From assembly GCF_001655005.1 (NCBI RefSeq), contig NZ_LXET01000012.1, positions 1 to 9,504 of the forward strand: a stretch of 9,504 nucleotides of DNA. Reading direction: 5' to 3'. This stretch comes from Hafnia paralvei ATCC 29927. Lineage in GTDB: Bacteria; Pseudomonadota; Gammaproteobacteria; Enterobacterales; Enterobacteriaceae. The notes beneath the pieces were generated by a model. It saw only the letters and a program-made list of their open reading frames with translations, did not search any database and was not told the origin of the DNA. This document shows, piece after piece, positions 1 to 5,602 of the stretch (within the stretch, counting starts at the first letter, position 1; each line of letters starts with the position of its first letter). Both the position numbers and the translations under genes were made by a program.

Positions 1-4
1 CATT

Positions 5-38
5 TCACTGCAATCCCATAGTCACTGCAATTCCATAG
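5..38. repeat. 17-bp tandem duplication
   Basis: Two adjacent copies of a 17-base unit, TCACTGCAATYCCATAG, occupy 5-21 and 22-38 and differ at one base (C15 versus T32). The unit length is not a multiple of three and no convincing gene covers it, so it is read as non-coding. The window starts only four bases before it, so further copies may lie upstream. Function unknown. Confidence 0.75.
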
Positions 39-120
39 GATATTGACGTTCCAAACCGTAGCGGAGATGACGTCTCGGATAAAAGCGAGCGGTTTTATGG
101 AAACGCATCTGCTGACCGGC

Positions 121-234
121 GAACGAAACATTACACAGGTGTCTCATAAACGGTGGCCGAACGAAACATTTCACCGGTGTTTCATAAACGACCGGCGAAC
201 GAAACAATTCCCCGCGACCACATCAACGACAGAC
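121..234. repeat. 38-bp tandem repeat array, three copies, upstream of dinB
   Basis: Three head-to-tail units of exactly 38 bases start at 121, 159 and 197, each with GAACGAAACA. By eye, units 1 and 2 share about 31 of 38 bases and units 2 and 3 about 27. A more degenerate fourth unit (GAACAAAATT) begins in phase at 235 and runs into the LexA box. The GACCGGC tail of unit 2 also occurs just before unit 1. Unit 2 contains an inverted repeat, GAAACA (163-168) with TGTTTC (178-183), and a central CACCGGTG palindrome; unit 1 keeps it with one mismatch and unit 3 has lost it. The 38-base period breaks any reading frame each turn, so this is not coding repeat DNA. Together with 1-120 it forms a gene-free 5' region; function is unknown. 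Confidence 0.8.
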
Positions 235-251
235 GAACAAAATTCCCCCAC

Positions 252-281
252 TTCCCATTCCCCATAAATAACCTGTATACT
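252..281 (+). promoter_or_regulatory. candidate dinB promoter
   Basis: A possible -35 TTCCCA (252-257) and a good -10 TATACT (276-281) are separated by 18 bases. The -10 lies inside the LexA box, so LexA binding would block RNA polymerase, the usual arrangement for an SOS gene. The implied transcript would have a leader of only about 24 bases. Read by eye; the -35 is weak. Confidence 0.45.
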
Positions 282-290
282 TATACAGTC
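271..290. promoter_or_regulatory. LexA (SOS) box of dinB
   Basis: The 20-mer holds the full CTGT-N8-ACAG core (273-288) with an AT-rich centre, matching the enterobacterial LexA consensus closely. It ends about 21 bases before the dinB start codon and covers the likely -10. In E. coli dinB is a LexA-repressed gene induced by DNA damage, so the same control is inferred here. Confidence 0.93.
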
Positions 291-311
291 ATCAGCTCCA
301 ATATTCTTTTT

Positions 312-1373
312 ATGCGCAAAATCATTCATGTCGATATGGACTGCTTTTATGCCGCAGTCGAAATGCGTGATTTCCCTGAATTACGCGATGTTCCGCTGGC
401 GATCGGTGGTAGCCGCGATCGCCGTGGCGTTATTAGTACGGCGAACTATGCAGCGCGTAAATTCGGTGTGCGTAGTGCCATGCCAACAGGGCAGGCGCTG
501 AAACTTTGTCCCCACCTCACGTTGCGGCCAGGACGCATGGATGTCTATAAAGATGTCTCCAATCATATCCGCAGTATTTTCCAGCGCTATACGTCTCTGA
601 TTGAGCCGCTATCGCTTGATGAAGCCTATCTTGATGTCACAGATTGTTCTTTATGTCATGGTTCAGCCACGCTGATTGCAGAGCAGATCCGTAAGGATAT
701 TGCAGCAGAGCTGGATCTCACTGCATCAGCCGGTATTGCCCCAATCAAATTCTTGGCAAAAATAGCCTCAGATTTAAATAAGCCAAATGGCCAATACGTG
801 ATCACGCCTGCTCAGGTTGATGAGTTTATTCTTCAACTACCGCTGAAAAAGATACCCGGCGTGGGCAAAGTGACCGCGGCTAAGCTGAGTGAGCTTGGGC
901 TGAATACCTGCGCTGACGTTCGCCGTTATGATTTGGCGGAGTTATTGCGTCGCTTTGGTAAATTTGGACGCGTCTTATGGGAGCGCTGTCATGGGCAAGA
1001 CGAGCGCGAAGTGATGCCTGACCGTTTACGTAAGTCGGTTGGTGTAGAAAGAACGCTGTCGGAAGATATTCATCGCTGGGACGAATGCGAAGTGTTGTTG
1101 GAAAAGCTGTATGAGGAGTTGGAGCGTCGTTTGCGTAAAGTACAGCCTGACCTGCATATTGCTCGTCAGGGGGTGAAGCTCAAATTTCATGACTTCCAAC
1201 AGACAACGCAGGAGCATGTATGGCCAGTGCTTGATAAACAAGATTTATTCAAAGTGGCTCAGCAGGCGTGGGATGAACGCCGCACTGGGCGTGGAGTTCG
1301 TTTGGTGGGGGTGCATGTGACGTTGCTTGATCCACAGCTAGAAAAACAGCTTTCTCTGGATATTGATGGTTAG
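312..1373 (+). CDS. dinB: DNA polymerase IV (Y-family, translesion)
   Basis: DNA polymerase IV copies past damaged bases, notably minor-groove N2-dG adducts, and is error-prone; it is part of the SOS response and works with the beta clamp. The 353-residue product is close to the 351 of E. coli DinB. The palm starts with HVDMDCF (metal ligand D8), followed by the GSRDRRG finger segment and SLDEAYLDV with catalytic D103 and E104. Helix-hairpin-helix motifs follow (IPGVGKVTAAKL), then the little-finger domain with QGVKLKFHDFQQTTQEHVW, and a C-terminal clamp-binding peptide QLSLDI (about 346-351). Residue 13, the steric gate, is Tyr where E. coli has Phe. The ATG at 312 is chosen because the product then begins MRKIIHVD as in E. 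coli; an in-frame ATG at 153 would start upstream of the LexA box. No clear Shine-Dalgarno sequence precedes 312, so translation may be weak. It is monocistronic, convergent with pepD. Confidence 0.97.
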   Translation: MRKIIHVDMDCFYAAVEMRDFPELRDVPLAIGGSRDRRGVISTANYAARKFGVRSAMPTGQALKLCPHLTLRPGRMDVYKDVSNHIRSIFQRYTSLIEPLSLDEAYLDVTDCSLCHGSATLIAEQIRKDIAAELDLTASAGIAPIKFLAKIASDLNKPNGQYVITPAQVDEFILQLPLKKIPGVGKVTAAKLSELGLNTCADVRRYDLAELLRRFGKFGRVLWERCHGQDEREVMPDRLRKSVGVERTLSEDIHRWDECEVLLEKLYEELERRLRKVQPDLHIARQGVKLKFHDFQQTTQEHVWPVLDKQDLFKVAQQAWDERRTGRGVRLVGVHVTLLDPQLEKQLSLDIDG

Positions 1374-1384
1374 GGTTAACATAC

Positions 1385-1414
1385 AAAAAAGCCAACCCGA
1401 GGGTTGGCTTTTTT
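1385..1414. terminator. bidirectional terminator between dinB and pepD
   Basis: The stem GCCAACC (1391-1397) / GGTTGGC (1402-1408) has a CGAG loop. It is preceded by six A and followed by six T, so it works as an intrinsic terminator in both directions. It lies 12 bases after the dinB stop and 19 bases past the pepD stop, as expected for convergent genes. Confidence 0.93.
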
Positions 1415-1432
1415 ACTAAGCAATCAGAGGGA

Positions 1433-2893
1433 TTAGGCTTTCTCTGGAATCGCTTTTAACAGTGCGGTCAGCAGCTGCCAGTATTGACCAACGCTGGCAA
1501 TGTGAACCTGCTCATCAGGGGAATGTGGGCCGGTAATAGTTGGGCCGATAGAAACCATATCCATTTCTGGGTAAGGCTTTTTGAACAGACCACACTCTAG
1601 ACCTGCGTGGATCACCATGATGTTCGGCGTAGTGTCGAACAGCTTTTGATAAGTTTCACGCACCAGATGCATCACTGGAGAGTTAGCATCTGGTTTCCAG
1701 CCAGGGTAGCTCCCTTTAGCTTCAACGTGTGCGCCAGCCAGTTCACCCAGCGAGGTCAATTGGCTCACCACTGAGTCTTTGCCGCTGTCGATTAGAGAAC
1801 GGATTAGGCAGATAATCTGTGCTTCTTTGGCGTCTGTTGTCACCACGCCCACATTCAACGAGGTTTCCACCACGCCTTTCACTTCATCGCTCATGCGCAC
1901 AACGCCGTTAGGCGTACCGTTCAATAGGGCGATGAAGCGCTGCTGGCTATCAGACGTCAGGGCTTGAGAATCGCTCTGTGCAGATTCAACCTGAATATTC
2001 AGATTTTTTTCTACCGCGGCGAGTTCGATTTTCAGTATGCTCAGGAAGGTTTCTGCGAGAGTTTTCAGTTTCGCCAGATTTGCCGAAGGAACGGCCAATA
2101 CCGCTGTCGCTTCACGCGGAATCGCGTTACGCAGCGTACCGCCATTTAGATCCAGCACACGCAGACCCAGCTCGGTTGCGTGGCCAGCTAAAAAGCGCGC
2201 CATCAGTTTGTTGGCATTGCCTAAACCCAGATGGATATCACCCCCCGAGTGTCCGCCTTTCAGACCTTTGATCGTCAGTTTAACGATGTCATGGCTTGCA
2301 GGAACGGCTTCGCGCTGCAGCGGCAGCGTGGTGATGAAGTCGATACCACCAGCACAGCCCATGTAGATCTCGCCTTCTTCTTCAGAGTCGGTATTGATCA
2401 GAATATCAGCCTGTAACCAGCCGGCTTTCAGGCCGAACGCACCTTCCATTCCGGCCTCTTCGGTCATGGTCAATAGCACTTCAATAGGGCCATGAGAAAC
2501 GCTATCGTCAGCCAGAACGGCCAGCGCAGAGGCCATACCAATACCGTTATCAGCGCCTAGCGTGGTGCCACGTGCTTTTACCCAATCACCGTCGATGTAT
2601 GGCTGGATTGGGTCTTTAGTAAAATCGTGTACGGTATCGTTGTTTTTCTGTGGAACCATGTCCAGATGCGCTTGTAGCACAACGGGTTTACGGTTTTCCA
2701 TTCCACGGGAAGCGGGTTTGCGCAGCAAGACGTTACCGACTTCATCACGTTCAACGTGGATACCTTTTTCTTTTGCCCATGCAACGATGTGCGCGGCCAA
2801 AGCTTCTTCATGATAAGAAGGGTGAGGAATAGAACAGATATCCGCAAAAATTTGCCATAGTGGCTGTGGAGATAGCTGAGACAGTTCAGACAC
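1433..2893 (-). CDS. pepD: cytosol non-specific dipeptidase (peptidase D, M20 family)
   Basis: PepD is a cytoplasmic metallo-aminopeptidase that hydrolyses a broad range of unblocked dipeptides (including carnosine-type X-His) to amino acids. The 486-residue product closely matches E. coli PepD (485). Visible M20 metal and catalytic motifs are QAHLDMV (H76, D78), TLGADNGIG (D115), TEEAG (E145/E146), NTDSEEE (D169) and the C-terminal GPHSPDE (His about 457). The conserved GLKGGHSGG segment belongs to the inserted dimerisation or lid domain. The start is a GTG: its product begins with SELSQLSPQ as in E. coli, and AGGAG lies 7 bases upstream. A GTG 45 bases further upstream in frame lacks a ribosome binding site. 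It is transcribed divergently from gpt and converges on dinB. Confidence 0.97.
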   Translation of the reverse strand: MSELSQLSPQPLWQIFADICSIPHPSYHEEALAAHIVAWAKEKGIHVERDEVGNVLLRKPASRGMENRKPVVLQAHLDMVPQKNNDTVHDFTKDPIQPYIDGDWVKARGTTLGADNGIGMASALAVLADDSVSHGPIEVLLTMTEEAGMEGAFGLKAGWLQADILINTDSEEEGEIYMGCAGGIDFITTLPLQREAVPASHDIVKLTIKGLKGGHSGGDIHLGLGNANKLMARFLAGHATELGLRVLDLNGGTLRNAIPREATAVLAVPSANLAKLKTLAETFLSILKIELAAVEKNLNIQVESAQSDSQALTSDSQQRFIALLNGTPNGVVRMSDEVKGVVETSLNVGVVTTDAKEAQIICLIRSLIDSGKDSVVSQLTSLGELAGAHVEAKGSYPGWKPDANSPVMHLVRETYQKLFDTTPNIMVIHAGLECGLFKKPYPEMDMVSIGPTITGPHSPDEQVHIASVGQYWQLLTALLKAIPEKA

Positions 2894-2900
2894 GTTAAGT

Positions 2901-2905
2901 CTCCT
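2901..2905 (-). promoter_or_regulatory. ribosome binding site fixing the pepD GTG start
   Basis: On the minus strand AGGAG sits 7 bases before the GTG whose first complementary base is 2893. This spacing supports the GTG rather than the longer in-frame GTG start at 2938. Confidence 0.8.
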
Positions 2906-2955
2906 GATGATCAGTTGTGCTGCTGACAAGAGCGACACAATAGGGGGTTAAGAGA

Positions 2956-2978
2956 TATTCTCATTTTTTCAGAGAATA
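2956..2978. promoter_or_regulatory. 7-bp-arm inverted repeat upstream of pepD
   Basis: TATTCTC (2956-2962) and GAGAATA (2972-2978) are perfect inverted copies around a 9-base AT-rich spacer, 63-85 bases upstream of the pepD start. The position suits an operator or promoter element for pepD, but no regulator is known from the sequence and no convincing pepD -35/-10 pair was identified. It could be chance in AT-rich DNA. Confidence 0.35.
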
Positions 2979-3053
2979 CCACTATATTTACTTATGTGGA
3001 CAGACTAAGGCACTAAATCCGTCATCAGCAGTGCGCCTTTGTGTGAAAGAGGC

Positions 3054-3082
3054 TGGTTTTTATTGCTCTGGCTCTCTATAAT
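3054..3082 (+). promoter_or_regulatory. candidate gpt promoter
   Basis: A perfect TATAAT lies at 3077-3082, about 68 bases before the gpt start. The -35 at 17-base spacing is poor (TGGTTT, 3054-3059), so either the promoter is of moderate strength or the -35 is misplaced. The expected start point is near 3089. Confidence 0.55.
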
Positions 3083-3149
3083 CTCGCGCAACCTTTTTTC
3101 CCCCCCGACCAATCTTTAAGCCATGAATATTATGGCTGGGACACTATTA

Positions 3150-3608
3150 ATGAGCGAAAAATACGTTGTAACTTGGGATGTGCTGCAAATGCACGCACGT
3201 AAGCTGGCTGCACGCCTGATGCCTTCTGAACAGTGGACTGGAATTATTGCGGTAAGCCGTGGTGGTTTAGTTCCTGCCGCATTACTGGCGCGTGAACTGG
3301 GTATCCGTCATGTTGATACCGTCTGTATCTCCAGCTACGACCATGACAACCAGCGTGAGCTCAAAGTCGTTAAGCGTGCTGAAGGCGATGGCGAAGGTTT
3401 TATCGTTATCGACGATCTGGTTGATACCGGTGGTACAGCACAGGCGATTCGCGAAATGTATCCAAAAGCGCATTTCGTGACAATCTTCGCGAAACCAGCC
3501 GGTCGTCCACTGGTTGATGATTACGTCATCGATATCCCACAGAATACATGGATCGAACAGCCATGGGATATGGGCGTTTGCTTCGTTGAGCCAATCAGCG
3601 GCCGCTAA
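3150..3608 (+). CDS. gpt: xanthine-guanine phosphoribosyltransferase
   Basis: Gpt salvages guanine, xanthine and, less well, hypoxanthine by joining them to PRPP to give GMP, XMP or IMP; in E. coli it acts at the inner membrane face and in the cytosol. The product is 152 residues, the same as E. coli Gpt, and nearly identical along its length. Key motifs are SRGGL (36-40), the PRPP-binding loop FIVIDDLVDTGGTA (84-97, with D88/D89 and D92) and WIEQPWD near the C-terminus, which contacts the purine ring in the family. The start at 3150 (MSEKYVVTWD) is chosen from the homologue. In-frame ATGs at 3123 and 3132 would add nine or six unmatched residues. A GGGA eight bases upstream is a modest ribosome binding site. 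The gene is monocistronic and ends at a strong terminator. Confidence 0.97.
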   Translation: MSEKYVVTWDVLQMHARKLAARLMPSEQWTGIIAVSRGGLVPAALLARELGIRHVDTVCISSYDHDNQRELKVVKRAEGDGEGFIVIDDLVDTGGTAQAIREMYPKAHFVTIFAKPAGRPLVDDYVIDIPQNTWIEQPWDMGVCFVEPISGR

Positions 3609-3639
3609 TTAGCCTACGGCTATCAAATTTGATGTAAAG

Positions 3640-3672
3640 AAACGTCCGGCTTTGTCCGGACGTTTGTTTTTT
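3640..3672 (+). terminator. intrinsic terminator of gpt
   Basis: A 10-bp stem, AAACGTCCGG (3640-3649) with CCGGACGTTT (3656-3665), closes a 6-base loop and is followed by G and six T. It lies about 30 bases after the gpt stop. Confidence 0.93.
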
Positions 3673-3693
3673 AGCTCCCGAGTTCGTTACACT
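3664..3693 (+). promoter_or_regulatory. weak candidate frsA promoter
   Basis: TTGTTT (3664-3669) and TACACT (3688-3693) are 18 bases apart. Because a terminator closes gpt, frsA needs its own promoter somewhere in 3673-3778, and this is the best pair seen; its -35 overlaps the terminator tail. Motif scores are low. Confidence 0.3.
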
Positions 3694-3778
3694 AGCTTTA
3701 GCGCTCGCTGTGCGAGATTTAGCTCCGTCGCTTCTTGTTTGCGGCGGTAAAGACAGTACTCGGAGGCTGCCGTCTATC

Positions 3779-5026
3779 ATGTCCCAAGCAAACCTTTCTG
3801 AAACCTTATTCAAACCTCGATTTAAGCATCGTGAAACATCCACGCTGGTCAAACGGCATGGGCATGTTCCACAGGCTTCGATTGCCTCTGCGCTGGAGGG
3901 AACCTCGCAGGCGAATTGGTATCGCACGATTAATCGCCTAATGTGGGTTTGGCGTGGCGTCTCACCTATTGAGATTGAGCATGTATTATCGCGTATTGCA
4001 GCCTCAACGGCAGAACGCAGCGACGAAAAGTTGCTCGACACCGTGGTGGGCTATCGCAGCGGTAACTGGATCTATGAATGGTCACATCAGGCCATGGGCT
4101 GGCAACAGCGCGCTCAGGAGGAAAAAGATCCGCAGGTAGCTGGAGATTATTGGCTTCAGGCCGCAAATCTCTACAGCATCGCGGCTTATCCGCATTTAAA
4201 GGGTGACGATTTGGCTGAGCAGGCCGAGGTTTTGGCTAATCGTGCCTATGAAGAATCGGCCAAACTGTTGCCTTATTCGCTTAAAGAAATTGAGTTTGCC
4301 ATTGACGGCGGTCGTAAGATCACCGGTTTCTTGCATATGCCGGATAACAGCAACGGACCTTTCCCTACGGTGTTGATCTGTGGTGGCTTGGATATGATGC
4401 AGAGCGATAGCCATCGCCTGTTCCGCGATTATCTAGCGCCAGCAGGCATGGCGATGTTAACCATTGATATGCCTTCGGTTGGTATGTCGTCACATTACTG
4501 TTTGACTCAGGACTCCAGCCGCCTGCATCAGCAGGTCTTAAACGCATTGCCGAATGTGCCGTGGGTTGATCACACCCGTGTATCGTTATTTGGTTTTAGG
4601 TTTGGTGCGAACGTGGCGGTACGTTTAGCTTATCTGGAGCCACGCCGTTTACGCGCGGTCGCAACTTTGGGACCTGTGGTGCACAACTTACTCTGTGACC
4701 CACGTATTCAGGAGCGGGTACCTGATATGTACATTGATGTGCTAGCCAGCCGGCTGGGAATGGAGAGCATTTCGGATGCCGCTTTGCGCACTGAGCTAAG
4801 CTGCTATTCATTGAAAACTCAGGGGTTGTTAGGGCGCCGCTGTCAAACACCGATGCTGGCAGGATATTGGGATCGTGACCCATTCTGCCCGAAATCTGAG
4901 GCTAAGCTAATCGTGGATTCTTCATTGAATGGCAAATTGCTGATGGTGTCATCATCGCCACTTTATGAAGGTTTTCATAAAGCTTTACATCAAGTTTGTG
5001 ATTGGATTAGCGAACAATCATATTAA
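3779..5026 (+). CDS. frsA: fermentation-respiration switch protein FrsA (alpha/beta-hydrolase fold)
   Basis: FrsA (formerly YafA) is a cytoplasmic protein that in E. coli binds unphosphorylated EIIA-Glc of the sugar phosphotransferase system and affects the balance between fermentation and respiration. Esterase activity has been reported, and a pyruvate decarboxylase activity claimed for a Vibrio homologue is disputed. The 415-residue product matches the 414 of E. coli. An N-terminal cap (MSQANLSETLFKPRF, NRLMW, GNWIYEW) precedes an alpha/beta-hydrolase core starting near FPTVLICGGLD. At the nucleophile elbow the sequence is GFRFG (272-276), with Arg where GxSxG hydrolases have Ser; E. coli FrsA has the same residues. 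The start at 3779 follows the homologue; GGAGG ends 12 bases before it, a slightly long spacing. An in-frame ATG at 3710 would add 23 unmatched residues. crl follows 60 bases downstream on the same strand with no obvious terminator between. Confidence 0.96.
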   Translation: MSQANLSETLFKPRFKHRETSTLVKRHGHVPQASIASALEGTSQANWYRTINRLMWVWRGVSPIEIEHVLSRIAASTAERSDEKLLDTVVGYRSGNWIYEWSHQAMGWQQRAQEEKDPQVAGDYWLQAANLYSIAAYPHLKGDDLAEQAEVLANRAYEESAKLLPYSLKEIEFAIDGGRKITGFLHMPDNSNGPFPTVLICGGLDMMQSDSHRLFRDYLAPAGMAMLTIDMPSVGMSSHYCLTQDSSRLHQQVLNALPNVPWVDHTRVSLFGFRFGANVAVRLAYLEPRRLRAVATLGPVVHNLLCDPRIQERVPDMYIDVLASRLGMESISDAALRTELSCYSLKTQGLLGRRCQTPMLAGYWDRDPFCPKSEAKLIVDSSLNGKLLMVSSSPLYEGFHKALHQVCDWISEQSY

Positions 5027-5086
5027 TTTGATTGCTAAAGTTTGTAAATTTGTTAAAAAAGAGTAACCACAACAGGAGGATGCTGT

Positions 5087-5488
5087 ATGACATTACCAGG
5101 TGGTTACTCTAAAAGCCGCTTAATCAAAAAATTTACTGCGCTTGGCCCTTACATTCGTTCGGGGCAGTGTCAGGAAGACCATTTCTTTTTTGACTGTCTG
5201 GCTGTATGCGTCAACGTCAAACCGAATCCGGAAAAACGAGAATTTTGGGGATGGTGGCTCGACCTAGCCGCTGAGGAAACACATTTCACCTATCGCTATT
5301 CGTTTGGACTCTTCGATAAGCAAGGTGTTTGGCAAGAGCAAGCCATTAAAGATCCTGAAGTGAACGAGAAATTGGAACAAACCTCGCTTAACTTCCATAA
5401 CCGCCTACAAGAGCTTTTAACGACGCTCGAGATTAAAATTCAGCCAGCCGATGACTTTTCTGAAGAGTTAGTTCGCCTTAGAGCCTGA
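5087..5488 (+). CDS. crl: sigma factor-binding protein Crl
   Basis: Crl binds sigma-S (RpoS) and promotes its assembly with core RNA polymerase, boosting stationary-phase and stress genes such as curli and cellulose regulators. The product has 133 residues, the same as E. coli Crl. Residues known to be important for sigma-S binding in enterobacterial Crl are kept: Y22, F53 and W56 in REFWGWW, and the FFFDCLAVCVNVKP core is unchanged. The second half is more divergent (about 60-130), which is usual in the family. The start is well fixed: AGGAGG (5074-5079) lies seven bases before ATG. The 60 bases after frsA are AT-rich and could hold a promoter, but no strong -35/-10 pair was seen. phoE, which follows crl in E. 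coli, is missing. Confidence 0.97.
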   Translation: MTLPGGYSKSRLIKKFTALGPYIRSGQCQEDHFFFDCLAVCVNVKPNPEKREFWGWWLDLAAEETHFTYRYSFGLFDKQGVWQEQAIKDPEVNEKLEQTSLNFHNRLQELLTTLEIKIQPADDFSEELVRLRA

Positions 5489-5514
5489 TCCGGCGCAGTA
5501 ATAAGTGTGCTTTT

Positions 5515-5538
5515 GCGTTATGCCTGTTGGCATAACGC
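5515..5538. other. 10-bp-arm perfect palindrome/hairpin between crl and proB
   Basis: GCGTTATGCC (5515-5524) and GGCATAACGC (5529-5538) form a perfect 10-bp stem with a TGTT loop, 26 bases after the crl stop. No T tract follows on either strand, so it is not a normal intrinsic terminator. It may stabilise or end the crl transcript with Rho, or act as an operator in front of proB. Role not known. Confidence 0.7.
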
Positions 5539-5553
5539 GCCTCTCCTGATACT
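5527..5553 (+). promoter_or_regulatory. weak candidate proBA promoter
   Basis: TTGGCA (5527-5532) is one base from the -35 consensus and GATACT (5548-5553) matches four of six -10 bases, but the spacer is only 15 bases. The -35 overlaps the loop and right arm of the neighbouring palindrome. If this is correct, the proBA leader is about 40 bases long. Confidence 0.35.
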
Positions 5554-5602
5554 TTTTCTCTTTCCCCTAATTTCTCAAACACCAATAAACGGCAAAAAGA
5601 TT

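Noticed and set aside
121..234. CRISPR array
   Set aside because: The 38-base units are directly adjacent with no unique spacers between conserved repeats, and identity decays along the array.
22..267. Open frames of 61 and 74 codons on both strands upstream of dinB
   Set aside because: They run through 17- and 38-base repeats that shift frame each unit, have no ribosome binding site and resemble no known protein.
153..311. N-terminal extension of DinB by 53 residues
   Set aside because: It spans the repeats and the LexA box; the E. coli protein starts at the MRKIIHVD methionine at 312.
2037..2366. 109-codon open frame opposite pepD
   Set aside because: Shadow of the well-conserved pepD coding strand with no ribosome binding site or family resemblance.
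2894..2938. Longer PepD from an upstream in-frame GTG
   Set aside because: No ribosome binding site there; AGGAG is placed correctly for the GTG at 2893 and homologues start there.
3123..3149. Gpt starting at ATG 3123 or 3132
   Set aside because: Adds residues absent from E. coli Gpt; the 3150 start gives the exact family length.
3704..3716. CTCGC/GCGAG mini-hairpin upstream of frsA
   Set aside because: Five-base arms with no T tract; too weak to assign a role.
3595..4041. 148-codon open frame antisense to gpt end and frsA
   Set aside because: It lies across the gpt terminator and opposite frsA, has no recognisable domain and is read as a shadow.
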